DNA of 64,000 nt from Desertimonas sp963772825. Its GTDB lineage: Bacteria; Actinomycetota; Acidimicrobiia; Acidimicrobiales; Ilumatobacteraceae. Position 1 is the stretch's first letter. Every line of letters begins with the position of its first letter. The stretch is taken from assembly GCA_963772825.1 (NCBI GenBank), contig CAVYYX010000021.1, forward strand, positions 1-64,000. Direction: 5' to 3'. The notes beneath the pieces were generated by a model. The model was not told the DNA's origin, did no database searches, and was given only the letters and a program-made list of their open reading frames with translations. Below are positions 41,676-52,078 of this stretch, piece by piece. Made by a program: the position numbers and the translations under genes.

Positions 41676-43007
41676 TCAGAGGGGCGACTCCCATCCTTCT
41701 GGCGGTGGCAGGAAGTCGCTGGCCTGCTCGAACGCGCCCCCGGTGTACCGGTAGAACTGCGTGTGATCACCGCAGTTTCCGGGCGCCTCTGGGTACTTGC
41801 CGCACTCGACGACCGGCGAGCCGAGGATCAGCGGGCCCTCGAAGGCCGCCATCTGCTCGAGGATCGTCTCGGTGCTGATGTTGTCTGGACCGATCGCGTT
41901 GAGCCACTTGGCGAGCGTCATCGCCTGGCCGAAGCCGACCAGCACCCACGGGTCGGGGATGAACTGCTCCTGGCCGATCTCGGTGAGGAACGCCTGGTAC
42001 GGCACGACCGCCGGGTCGGTGGCGTCGGAACCGAGCGACGTCGTGATCGCGTAGTACCACTCCGGGAAGTCGCCGAGCCCTTCGATCGTCGCCGGGTTGA
42101 GGCACACCGGGCTGGCGAGCACCTTCTCGTCGGGGATCCCGAGCGCCCGCTGGGCCTCGGCGAACTTGACGCATTCGGGCTGGGCGATCACCGGCATCAC
42201 GATGTCGGCGTCCTGCGCCCCCGCGGCGAGCAGCGGGACGGTGAGGTCGGGCGTGTTCTGCGGGTACGGCACGACCTCGATCGGGATGCCGAGGGTCTCG
42301 AACGCCGACGCCTGCCCGGCGGCGGCATCGGACTGCGTCTCCTCCGAGTAGATCAGGGCCGCCGACTCGACGCCGAGCACGTCGGCGGCGAACGAGGCGA
42401 ACGGGGCGAGGATGTACACCGCACCGCCGTTGAGCACGGCGGCGTTCGGCTGGGTGGTGTCGACCGGGTTCACCGACACGCCGTGGACCACCGGCTTGGA
42501 CTCGGCGAGGGCGGCGTAGAACGACTGCGTGCCGGTGACCGTCGGACCGCTGATGACAGCGACGATCGAGTCGTCGTTGGCGAACTCCTGGCCGCACTGC
42601 TGGCCCTCTTCCTCGGCGTTGGCGATGAAGCACTGGACGATCTCGATCGGGCGGCCGCCGATGCCGCCGGCCTGCTCGTTGATGAACTGGACGGCGAAGT
42701 CGACACCGTCGTCGTGAACGCCGCTGACGACGATCGACCCGCCGTCCTGGTTGATGTAGCCGATCCGGATCGGATCGCCCGAGGCGGCACCACCCGGTCC
42801 ACCCACGTAGCCGAGGAAGTCGGTGACCTTGCCCTCGGCATCGGGTGCGGCCGATGGCTCGGTGGTCGCCGAACCCGCCGGAGGCTCCGTGGTCGCCGAT
42901 GCCGAGGTGACGGGCGCGGCGAGCACGCCGACGGCCGCCAGCAACACCAACCCCCGTGAAGCTCGCCGCTTGTGTGACACCCGGGCGCTGAAGTGGCCGC
43001 TGATCAT
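41676..43007 (-). CDS. Liv-type periplasmic substrate-binding protein
   Basis: A 443-residue ABC substrate-binding protein of the Leu/Ile/Val type. It has a signal peptide (RASRGLVLLAAVGVLAAPVT, cut near SASATTE), a Thr/Glu/Pro-rich linker, and the two-lobed receptor: PIRIGYINQDGGSIVVSGVH, FINEQAGGIGGRPIEIVQCF, VAVISGPTVTGTQSFYAALA and GIPIEVVPYPQNTPDL. The Pro-rich linker and signal would suit a secreted or tethered protein; there is no clear lipobox. The ATG at 43,007 has GGGGG nine bases upstream. It is the first gene of the Liv operon. The ligand is unknown, and the attached hydrolase and alcohol dehydrogenase argue against a plain amino acid. Confidence 0.88.
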   Translation of the reverse strand: MISGHFSARVSHKRRASRGLVLLAAVGVLAAPVTSASATTEPPAGSATTEPSAAPDAEGKVTDFLGYVGGPGGAASGDPIRIGYINQDGGSIVVSGVHDDGVDFAVQFINEQAGGIGGRPIEIVQCFIANAEEEGQQCGQEFANDDSIVAVISGPTVTGTQSFYAALAESKPVVHGVSVNPVDTTQPNAAVLNGGAVYILAPFASFAADVLGVESAALIYSEETQSDAAAGQASAFETLGIPIEVVPYPQNTPDLTVPLLAAGAQDADIVMPVIAQPECVKFAEAQRALGIPDEKVLASPVCLNPATIEGLGDFPEWYYAITTSLGSDATDPAVVPYQAFLTEIGQEQFIPDPWVLVGFGQAMTLAKWLNAIGPDNISTETILEQMAAFEGPLILGSPVVECGKYPEAPGNCGDHTQFYRYTGGAFEQASDFLPPPEGWESPL

Positions 43008-43127
43008 GTCGTTTACCCCCGTTGTTTGAAGCTCCGAAACGACGTCGCCATGTGGCCGTGCCGGCCCGCCGACGCCGCGTCCCCGGCCACACAATCCCAG
43101 GATGACGGCCTCGTTGTCAACCGCTGT

Positions 43128-43143
43128 GCGGACACCTGTCCGC
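43128..43143. promoter_or_regulatory. Palindrome GCGGACA-N2-TGTCCGC upstream of the Liv operon
   Basis: A perfect 16-base palindrome, 121 bases before the binding-protein ATG. It uses the same seven-base half-site as the palindrome at 34,912-34,928. The two sites also share TGTCCGCTCT. Confidence 0.45.
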
Positions 43144-43157
43144 TCTCGGGACGGTCA

Positions 43158-43225
43158 CCACCCGAGTTCTGAAGCGCGCCCGAGTGCGGCAGGACCCCCT
43201 GTGGCGCGCTCCGGCACTCGGGTGG
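43158..43225 (-). terminator. Nested hairpin after dapD, likely terminator
   Basis: Outer arms CCACCCGAGT (43,158-43,167) and ACTCGGGTGG (43,216-43,225), inner arms AGCGCGCC (43,173-43,180) and GGCGCGCT (43,203-43,210), all perfect. It lies seven bases beyond the dapD stop, before the Liv operon promoter region. No T tract is visible, as is common for high-GC actinobacteria. Confidence 0.65.
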
Positions 43226-43231
43226 AGGGTG

Positions 43232-44172
43232 TCAGTTGTGGTGGAGTGCGGCGTTGAGGCCTTGCCACGAGCCGGCCTCGCGCGGCCGTAGCTCGACGGC
43301 GCCGGTCTGGCTGTGGCGGATGAACGTCATCGCCGAGATCCCCGAGAGCTCGCGACCCTTGACGACTTCGCCGTCGGGCAGACTTGACGAGCGTCCCCGC
43401 CGTGACGTAGAGGCCGGCTTCGACGACGCAGTCGTCGCCGAGGCTGATGCCGATGCCGGAGTTGGCACCGAGCAGGCAACGCTCGCCGATCGTGATGCGG
43501 TCGGTTCCGCCACCGGACAGCGTGCCCATGATCGACGCGCCGCCGCCGACGTCCGAGCCATCGCCGACGACGACCCCTTGGGAGATCCGCCCTTCGACCA
43601 TCGACGTGCCAAGCGTGCCGGCGTTGAAGTTGCAGAATCCCTCGTGCATCACCGTCGTCCCCTCGGCGAGGTGGGCACCGAGGCGGACCCTGCTGCCGTC
43701 GGCGATGCGCACGCCGCTGGGGACGACGTAGTCGATCATCGGCGGGAACTTGTCGAGCGCCTTGACGCTGACCGCGCTGCCGGCGGCCCGCCGGGCGAGC
43801 ACGACGTCGGCGAGATCGGCCACGGCGACCGGGCCGAGGTCGGTCCAGGCGACGTTGTTGAGCAGTCCGAACACGCCGTCGAGGTTGATCGTGTTGGGCT
43901 GGGCCAGGCGGTGCGACAAGAGGTGCAGCCTGAGGTAGACATCTGCCGCAGACGTCGGGGCGGCGTGCACGTCGATGGTCAGGCGGATCGGGCGGATCGT
44001 GACATCGCGAACCTCGTCGCGACGGTCGCCGCCGGCGAGGTGCACGTCGACGTCGTCGGGGCGCATCCTCGCCGAACTCACCCCAGCCGAGCCAGCGGAA
44101 CCAGGCGTCGAGCGTCTCGCCACGACGGTCCTTGGTCTCGAACCCAGCGCCCCAGGCGGAACGCGACGTCAT
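43232..44172 (-). CDS. dapD: Tetrahydrodipicolinate N-succinyltransferase (two frameshifts)
   Basis: Actinobacterial-type DapD of about 313 residues, the step of lysine and diaminopimelate synthesis that succinylates tetrahydrodipicolinate. The restored protein starts MTSRSAWGAGFETKDRRGET. After a shift near 44,065 it continues RLHLLSHRLAQPNTINLDGV, FGLLNNVAWTDLGPV and the left-handed beta-helix repeats TTVMHEGFCNFNAGTLGTSM and ITIGERCLLGANSGIGISLG. After another shift near 43,383 it ends LPDGEVVKGRELSGISAMTF and ALHHN. Because this gene should be essential, the shifts point to sequence errors. The start codon sits at the edge of an intergenic repeat. Confidence 0.88.
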
Positions 44173-44245
44173 TGCGTTCCCCGGCCACGCCACATACTGC
44201 CTGCGCAGGCGCGCCGGCGTGCTCCGCTGGCGCTCCGCACGCCTA
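44172..44245. repeat. Dispersed intergenic repeat, copy 2
   Basis: TTGCGTTCCCCGGCCACGC at 44,172-44,190 is the exact reverse complement of 33,788-33,806. The following bases up to about 44,245 (including CTGCGCAGGC and the GC-rich CTCCGCTGGCGCTCC) match the flank of the other copy loosely. It forms the 5' leader of dapD. Confidence 0.65.
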
Positions 44246-44278
44246 CTTCGGTGGACTCGACGGGCGGCGGTACGTCGC

Positions 44279-45808
44279 TCACTGCAAGTCCTCACGCGGC
44301 TCTGGCCGCAACGTCGGGAAGAGGATGACGTCTTTGATGTTGTGGACGCCGGCCAGGAGCATCACCAAGCGGTCGATGCCCACGCCCAATCCGGCGGTCG
44401 GCGGCATCCCGTATTCCAAGGCGCGCAGGTAGTCCTCGTCGAGGCTGCCCCGGTCGAGATCGCCGGCGTCTCTCGCCTTCTGCTCGTCCTCGAAGCGCTG
44501 CCGCTGCTCGACGGGGTCGTTGAGCTCGCTATAGCCGTTGGCGTACTCGCGGCCATCGATGAACAGCTCGAAGCGGTCGGACACCTCAGGGTCTGCCGGA
44601 TCGACGCGAGCTAGCGGGGACACCTCGACCGGGTGACCGGTGACGAACGTCGGTCGCCCGATGGTGTCCTCGCACAGCTTCTCGAAGAGCTCCTCGATGA
44701 GCTTGCCGGAACCCCACGACGGCTCCCAGCGCACGCCGTGCTCCGTGGCGAGCTCGCGCATCGCCTCCGGCGGCGTCGACGGGTGCACGGTCGTGCCGAC
44801 GGCTGAGGAAACGGCCGCGGACATGCCGAGCCGCGGCCACCGTTCGGCGAGGTCGACCTGTTGGCCGGCGATGTCGATGACCGTCGTGCCGACGGCGTCG
44901 CGCGCCGCGTTGACGACCAACGCCTCGGTCAGCTCCATCACGTCGGACACGTCGCCGAACGCTTGGTACGACTCCATCATCGTGAACTCGGGGTTGTGGG
45001 TGGCGTCCATCCCCTCGTTGCGGAACGTCCTGCCGATCTCGAAGACCCGGTCGAAGCCGCCGACGATGAGCCGCTTGAGGTGCAGCTCGGTGGCGACGCG
45101 GAGGTACAGCGGCAGGTCGAGCGTGTTGTGGTGGGTGACGAACGGCCTGGCGTGGGCGCCGCCGGGCTCGACGTGGAAGATCGGTGTCTCGACCTCGACG
45201 AACCCGCGGTCGAGCAGTGTCGTGCGGAAGCTGGCCATGACGGCATGGCGGATCTCGAACACGCGACGGGCGTGGGCGTTGACGGCGAGGTCGGCATAGC
45301 GCTGGCGATAGCGAATGTCGGGATCGGCGAGTCCGTGCCACTTGTCGGGCAACGGGCGAATCGCCTTGGCCAGCAACTCGAGGTGGGCGACCTTGACGGA
45401 GATCTCGCCGGCGCGTGTTGTCATCACCGTGCCGGATGCGCCGACCCAGTCGCCGCGGTCCAGCGCTTTGACGTCGGCGAACTCGTCGTCACCGACGACC
45501 GCCTTGGAGACGAACAGCTGGACGTCGACGCCGCGATCGGCGACGGTGAGGAAAACGAGCTTGCCGGTGTCGCGCTTGAGCATCACGCGACCGGCGATCG
45601 AGACGGCGATGTCGGTCTCCGCACCTGCACCGAGGTCGGCGCCGAGAAGGCGTACGTCGGCCGCGCTGTGCGTGCGGTCGAAGCGGTACGGATACGGCTG
45701 GCGACCGACGGAGCGCAGCTCGTCGACTTGACGCTGCCGCCGGGTGCGCTCGGCGGAGAGGCCACTTCCAGACGTCGCGGTCGTGTCGGGATGGTCACCG
45801 TCGGGCAC
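44279..45808 (-). CDS. lysS: Lysyl-tRNA synthetase, class II
   Basis: About 509 residues, intact. An N-terminal OB-fold anticodon-binding domain (VSIAGRVMLKRDTGKLVFLT) is followed by the class II catalytic core: motif 1 around RRVFEIRHAVMASFRTTLLD, motif 2 in FEIGRTFRNEGMDATHNPEF, and motif 3 GLGVGIDRLVMLLAG. It charges tRNA-Lys with lysine. The open frame extends far upstream; I chose the GTG at 45,808 (VPDGDHP), which leaves a short variable N-terminus. It lies directly upstream of dapD on the same strand, 106 bases apart. Confidence 0.92.
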   Translation of the reverse strand: MPDGDHPDTTATSGSGLSAERTRRQRQVDELRSVGRQPYPYRFDRTHSAADVRLLGADLGAGAETDIAVSIAGRVMLKRDTGKLVFLTVADRGVDVQLFVSKAVVGDDEFADVKALDRGDWVGASGTVMTTRAGEISVKVAHLELLAKAIRPLPDKWHGLADPDIRYRQRYADLAVNAHARRVFEIRHAVMASFRTTLLDRGFVEVETPIFHVEPGGAHARPFVTHHNTLDLPLYLRVATELHLKRLIVGGFDRVFEIGRTFRNEGMDATHNPEFTMMESYQAFGDVSDVMELTEALVVNAARDAVGTTVIDIAGQQVDLAERWPRLGMSAAVSSAVGTTVHPSTPPEAMRELATEHGVRWEPSWGSGKLIEELFEKLCEDTIGRPTFVTGHPVEVSPLARVDPADPEVSDRFELFIDGREYANGYSELNDPVEQRQRFEDEQKARDAGDLDRGSLDEDYLRALEYGMPPTAGLGVGIDRLVMLLAGVHNIKDVILFPTLRPEPREDLQ

Positions 45809-45830
45809 GGTGCGCGACGGTATCCGGTTT

Positions 45831-45911
45831 CCGATCTGGGCGGCCTGCGATCCATCGTCCGATCTGGGCGGCCCGCGGTCCGGATTCCTGGCGTTTGGCC
45901 GCCCAGTTCGG
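45831..45911. repeat. Intergenic repeats with core CCGATCTGGGCGGCC
   Basis: Two direct copies at 45,831-45,853 and 45,859-45,881 and one inverted core copy (GGCCGCCCAGTTCGG, 45,897-45,911), in the gap between the divergent lysS and lpdA-like genes. The same family occurs inverted at 57,414-57,495. Confidence 0.8.
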
Positions 45912-45934
45912 GCTGTGCCATAGCCTGACCGTCG

Positions 45935-47302
45935 ATGGCTACCCGGTTCCTCATCATCGGCGGCGGGCCGGCGGGGAACACTGCGGCCTCGTTCGCCGCC
46001 CGACTCGGCGCCGACGTGACCGTCGTCGAGCGCGAGGTGATCGGTGGCGCCGCCCACCTCCTCGACTGCATCCCGTCGAAGACGATGATCGCCACCGGCG
46101 GGGCGATGGGTTTTGTGCGCCGGTCAACAGGAATGGGGCTCGAGCAGGCGTCGGCGACGGTCGACACAGAAGCGCTGACGACGCGCATCGAGGGGATCAA
46201 GTCGCACCTCGGAAGCGGAGTGACGGAGTTGCTCCGCAGCCAGGGGGTCCGGATGGTCCGTGGCTCGGCCCGCTTCGTCACCCCGCGTGCCGTCGAGGTC
46301 GAGACGATCGACGGCGTCGAACTGGTCGACTTCGACGTCGCCCTCGTGGCTACGGGGTCCCGCCCGCGTATCCCGGAGTGGTGCCAGCCCGATGGCGACC
46401 GGATCCTCACCACACGCGATTGCTACCCGCCCAAGGAGTTCCCACGCAGCGTCACGATCGTCGGGTCGGGGGTCACCGGCGTCGAGTTCGTGCACATGTT
46501 CGTCTCGTTCGGCGCCGAGGTCACGCTCGTGGTTTCGCGTCAGCAGGTGCTGCCGAACAAGGATCCGGAGGTCGCCGCCGTTCTGGAGGCCGATTTCCTA
46601 GCCCGCGGCGTGCGGCTGCTCAAGGGGGCCCGGGCGACGGCGATCGAACGCGACCACGAAGCCGACACCGTCGTCGTGCGTTGCGACGACGGACGGGTCG
46701 TCCGCTCGTCGCACGCCGTGCTGGCGATCGGTTCAGTCCCGAATTCGGACGGCCTTGACCTTCACCTCGCTGGCGTCGAGGTCGACGCCGGCGGCTACAT
46801 CCCGATCGACCACAACTGCGTCACCAGTGCGACGCACATCTACGCCGCCGGGGATGTCAGTGGCAAGCTGCCGCTGTCGTCGGTCGCCGCGATGCAGGGC
46901 CGCAAGGTCGCCGAGCGGGTGATGGGGCTGCACAGCGGACCGCACCGCCACCTCGACTACGACAAGGCGGCGTCGGCGATCTTCACCGAGCCGGAGATCG
47001 CCGACGTCGGTCTCGCCGAGGCCGAGGCGTTCGCCGCCGGTCGCAAGATCCGTGTGACCAAGGTGCCGTTCTCGGCGACCGCCAAGGCGCTGATCAACAA
47101 CAACCCGCAAGGGTTCGTCAAGATCGTGTCCGACCCGGCGACGGGTGTCGTGCTCGGCGGCTCGATCGTCGGGCGTCATGCCGCCGAGTTGATCTCGGTG
47201 ATCGCCCTCGCCGTCACGGCCAACCTCAAGGTCACCGACATCGTCGAGAGCCTGCTCGTCCACCCGGCACTGTCGGAGGCGCTCGCCGAAGCTTCCGAGT
47301 GA
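45935..47302 (+). CDS. lpdA: NAD(P)H-quinone dehydrogenase, LpdA-like flavoprotein
   Basis: A 455-residue flavoprotein disulfide reductase-fold protein. FAD motif FLIIGGGPAGNTAA, NAD motif TIVGSGVTGVEFVHMF, second FAD motif THIYAAGDVSG, C-terminal dimer domain with HPALSEALAEA. In the redox site the first cysteine of the usual CxxxxC pair is missing: GGAAHLLDCIPSK has only one. This is the pattern of mycobacterial LpdA, which reduces quinones rather than lipoamide. So it is not the dihydrolipoamide dehydrogenase of the pyruvate complex. ATG at 45,935. A long hairpin follows the stop. Confidence 0.85.
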   Translation: MATRFLIIGGGPAGNTAASFAARLGADVTVVEREVIGGAAHLLDCIPSKTMIATGGAMGFVRRSTGMGLEQASATVDTEALTTRIEGIKSHLGSGVTELLRSQGVRMVRGSARFVTPRAVEVETIDGVELVDFDVALVATGSRPRIPEWCQPDGDRILTTRDCYPPKEFPRSVTIVGSGVTGVEFVHMFVSFGAEVTLVVSRQQVLPNKDPEVAAVLEADFLARGVRLLKGARATAIERDHEADTVVVRCDDGRVVRSSHAVLAIGSVPNSDGLDLHLAGVEVDAGGYIPIDHNCVTSATHIYAAGDVSGKLPLSSVAAMQGRKVAERVMGLHSGPHRHLDYDKAASAIFTEPEIADVGLAEAEAFAAGRKIRVTKVPFSATAKALINNNPQGFVKIVSDPATGVVLGGSIVGRHAAELISVIALAVTANLKVTDIVESLLVHPALSEALAEASE

Positions 47303-47305
47303 CGA

Positions 47306-47357
47306 CGACCGAAGGGTGTTCTCATGACCGTTCCGTCCTGAGAACACCCATCGGTCG
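47306..47357. repeat. Long hairpin after the lpdA-like gene
   Basis: Arms CGACCGAAGGGTGTTCTCA (47,306-47,324) and TGAGAACACCCATCGGTCG (47,339-47,357), 19 bases with one mismatch, loop 14. It starts three bases after the stop, so it may act as terminator. Its arm core GGGTGTTCTCA also occurs at 372-382. Confidence 0.75.
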
Positions 47358-47455
47358 CGAGAGCGCTACGACGCCGATGGTAGGGATTCCCGCACCGCCG
47401 ACTACCTGCCAGCCCACTTACCGTGAGGGGACGGCACTGGTACCGTCGCCCGCAG

Positions 47456-48157
47456 ATGACTGGTGCCGTTCGGCTCGTGATCGCCGAGGACAACCTCCTC
47501 GTGCGCGAGGGCTTGGTGAGCCTGCTCGCGACGGCCGGCGACTTCGCCGTGATCACCGCGTGCAGCTCGCTCGACGAGCTCTACGAAGCGGTCGAGCGCG
47601 ACGACCCCGACGTCGTCATCACCGACATCCGCATGCCGCCGAATCATCGCGACGAGGGCATCCAGGCGGCCCGCCGGTTCCGCACGACGCACCCGCGACT
47701 GGGCGTCGTCGTGCTCTCGCAGTTCGTCGATCCGGCATACGCCCTGGCGTTGCTCGACGACGGCACGCGGGGTCGGGGTTACGTGTTGAAGGACCGCGTC
47801 GACGAGGTCGGGCGCCTCGCCCAGGCGATCAGGATCGTCGCCGGCGGAGGGTCGTTCATCGACGACGACGTCGTCGATGCACTCGTCCGGGCTCGCACGC
47901 GGATGGTCGACTCGCCGCTCACCACGCTGACGACGCGAGAGCTCGAGGTGCTCGCCGAGATGGCCACCGGAGCGACGAACACGGCGATCGCCGAATCGCT
48001 CGGCGTCAGCATGCACTCGGTCGAGAAGCACAGCACAGCGATCTTCGTCAAGCTCGGGTTGGACGAAGCGACCGACGTCAACCGCCGAGTGATGGCCGTG
48101 CTGATGTTCCTCGCCGGTCACCAACCCGTCGGGCCGCACGTCGCCGACGCCGGATGA
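47456..48157 (+). CDS. NarL/LuxR-type response regulator
   Basis: A 233-residue two-component regulator. The receiver domain has acidic residues AEDNL at the start and the phosphorylated aspartate (D57) in DVVITDIRMPP; switch residues lie near VVVLSQF. The C-terminal LuxR helix-turn-helix reads LTTRELEVLAEMATGATNTA and SLGVSMHSVEKHSTAIFVKL. The ATG at 47,456 is chosen over an upstream in-frame start. The stop overlaps the kinase ATG (ATGA), so the pair is translated together. Targets are unknown. Confidence 0.9.
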   Translation: MTGAVRLVIAEDNLLVREGLVSLLATAGDFAVITACSSLDELYEAVERDDPDVVITDIRMPPNHRDEGIQAARRFRTTHPRLGVVVLSQFVDPAYALALLDDGTRGRGYVLKDRVDEVGRLAQAIRIVAGGGSFIDDDVVDALVRARTRMVDSPLTTLTTRELEVLAEMATGATNTAIAESLGVSMHSVEKHSTAIFVKLGLDEATDVNRRVMAVLMFLAGHQPVGPHVADAG

Positions 48158-49395
48158 ACGTACGGCCGCCGAGCGAGGCCGGCAGCGTCGCTCGGCTGCG
48201 GACGATCATCCTCGTCGATATCGGGACCGCGCTCGCCGCCACGGCGTTCATGGTCGTCGTCCGGCTCACCGTCGTGTCGTCGTCGTACCTCACGTTGGCC
48301 GCCGTCATCGTCGCCGCGTCCGGCGCGGTGATGGCGGGTGGGCTGATCCCATTGCGGTCGGGCAACGTAGGCCACGCCCTGTTGTGGTTGGCGGCAGCCA
48401 ACTGGGGAGTCGCCATCGCGGCGGCGACGATCGCCACGTTCTGCTGGCCGCTGATGATGCTCGCCGCGCTGCTCCCGTCGGTGCTGGCGGCCTCGCTGCT
48501 GACCGGCAGGGAGCTCGCCTTCTACGTGGCCACGTCGGTCGTCGTGTCGCTCGCCGTCGTGCTCGTCGGTCTGCTACAGGACTTCTCCGGGCTCAGCGAC
48601 GACGTGCCGGAGTGGGTTCGCGACGCCGTGCTCATCTTCTTCGCACCGTCACTCGTCGCCCTCGTCGCCCTGATGGTGCTGCAGAACAGCGTCCGGATGC
48701 AGGGGGTGCTCGCGGCGATGAGCGCGTCGAGAGCCGAGCTGGCCGAGCAAGCCGACGAGTTGCGTCGCTCGCGTGCTCGCGTCGTGGCGGCGACCGACCG
48801 CGAGCGGCGGCGCATCGAGCGCGATCTTCATGACGGGGCGCAGCAGCGGCTGATCGGCATCGGTATCGGGCTATCGCGGGTGCGCGAGATCTGCGGCGTC
48901 GACGGACCCGGCGCGGTCCACCTCCTCGATGGTTTGCGACACGAGCTGCGCGTCGCTCACGACGAGTTGCGCAACCTTGCCCAAGGGGTGTACCCACCTG
49001 TGCTCACCGAGCACGGCCTCGAGGCCGCCTTGCAATCCGCAGCCGATCGGTGTCCGGTTCCCGTGACCCTCGCCCTGGACAACGTCGGCCGCCACCATCC
49101 GGACGTCGAGGCGGCGCTGTACTTCTGCTGCGTCGAAGCACTGCAGAATGCTGTCAAGCATTCGCAAGCCCGTTCGATCAGGCTGGCGTGCGGGTTGGAC
49201 GGGTCGATGCTGTGGATCTCGATCGCCGACGATGGCGTCGGGTTCGACGCCGCAACCGGTGCCGGCGGCCGCGGCATCGTCAACCTTCGTGACCGGCTCG
49301 GGGCGATCGGCGGGACGCTCGAGGTGCTCGCCCAACGCGATGCCGGCGTGACGGTCCGCGGCATCGTCCCGGTGAACGGTGCCGCCGCCCGTTGA
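48154..49395 (+). CDS. NarL-type sensor histidine kinase
   Basis: A 413-residue membrane kinase. About five hydrophobic helices span residues 15-190. The dimerisation/phosphoacceptor helix is ATDRERRRIERDLHDGAQQR (HisKA_3, histidine in RDLHDGA). The ATP-binding domain has VEALQNAVKHSQA (N box) and ISIADDGVGFDAA (G1) with GGRGIVNLRDRLGAIGGTL. It has no large extracellular domain, so it probably senses a membrane-related signal. It phosphorylates the response regulator encoded just upstream. Confidence 0.9.
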   Translation: MNVRPPSEAGSVARLRTIILVDIGTALAATAFMVVVRLTVVSSSYLTLAAVIVAASGAVMAGGLIPLRSGNVGHALLWLAAANWGVAIAAATIATFCWPLMMLAALLPSVLAASLLTGRELAFYVATSVVVSLAVVLVGLLQDFSGLSDDVPEWVRDAVLIFFAPSLVALVALMVLQNSVRMQGVLAAMSASRAELAEQADELRRSRARVVAATDRERRRIERDLHDGAQQRLIGIGIGLSRVREICGVDGPGAVHLLDGLRHELRVAHDELRNLAQGVYPPVLTEHGLEAALQSAADRCPVPVTLALDNVGRHHPDVEAALYFCCVEALQNAVKHSQARSIRLACGLDGSMLWISIADDGVGFDAATGAGGRGIVNLRDRLGAIGGTLEVLAQRDAGVTVRGIVPVNGAAAR

Positions 49396-49420
49396 CGCCC
49401 GCCGCCGGCTGACTCCGACG

Positions 49421-50242
49421 TCAGAGGGCGGCGATGAGGAGCACGAGGCCGGCGAGGATGACGGCGGCGGCGATCGTTCGTTGACGGACCCGGTGCTCGT
49501 CGAGGTAGCGCTGGCCGAGGAAGGCGGCGATCAGCACGCTGGATTCGCGAAGCGTGGCGACGTAGCCGACGGGGGCGCGGCGGACGGCGACGAGGATCAG
49601 GGCGTAGCTGGCGGCGACCATCGAACCCGTCAGGCTGTAGCGGGTCCATCCGTCCCTCATCGTGGCGACCATCGCCCGGCCCCGGCCCGTCGCAAGTCCG
49701 AGACCGGTCGTGGTCACGCCGATGAGGGCGAACACGGCGAACGGATAGGTGACCCCGTACTCCCGGACGGCGTGGCTGTCGTTGACGGTGTAGGCGCCGA
49801 TGCACAGCCCGACGATCAGCGCCGTGGCGATCTGGGACGGTGCCGCGCCGACCGCGAGGAGGCCCATCCCGGCGGCGACGATGGCGATCGCGACGACCGC
49901 TTGCACACCGAGTACGTCATCGAGCAGCACGATCCCGCCGATCGCCGAGAGCACGGCTCCCGAGCCGCGCGCCACTGGATAGGCCACCGAGAAGTCGCCG
50001 CGGTCGTAGGCGTGGGCGAGGCAGATCGTGTACGGGATGTGGATCAGACCGGTGAGCGCCGCAGGGAGCCACGCTGCCGCCGGCAGGTCGCGGGCTGCGA
50101 GAACGACGACGAATGACAGCACGCCGGCGACGGCGAACTGCCCCCACAACGCGAGGAAGCGATCGTCGCTGCGCTTGGCGAGGAGATTCCAGGCCGCGTG
50201 CAGGCCGGCGGCCGTGAGGGCCAGGACCGTGGCGACGATCAC
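49421..50242 (-). CDS. EamA-family transporter
   Basis: A 273-residue ten-helix drug/metabolite transporter. The first EamA repeat starts MIVATVLALTAAGLHAAWNL and the second contains IVGLCIGAYTVNDSHAVREY. The family moves small metabolites; the substrate is unknown. It converges on the histidine kinase gene (26 bases) and is closely followed, 18 bases downstream of the carboxylase gene on the same strand. Confidence 0.82.
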   Translation of the reverse strand: MIVATVLALTAAGLHAAWNLLAKRSDDRFLALWGQFAVAGVLSFVVVLAARDLPAAAWLPAALTGLIHIPYTICLAHAYDRGDFSVAYPVARGSGAVLSAIGGIVLLDDVLGVQAVVAIAIVAAGMGLLAVGAAPSQIATALIVGLCIGAYTVNDSHAVREYGVTYPFAVFALIGVTTTGLGLATGRGRAMVATMRDGWTRYSLTGSMVAASYALILVAVRRAPVGYVATLRESSVLIAAFLGQRYLDEHRVRQRTIAAAVILAGLVLLIAAL

Positions 50243-50260
50243 GGTCGACGCTTCGTGGGT

Positions 50261-52045
<1,785 letters not shown>

Positions 52046-52078
52046 GGAGGCCAATGTACGGTTATCGCGGTGCCCGGC

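Noticed and set aside
45935..47302. Dihydrolipoamide dehydrogenase
   Set aside because: The first redox cysteine is missing, and no pyruvate or oxoglutarate dehydrogenase genes are near.
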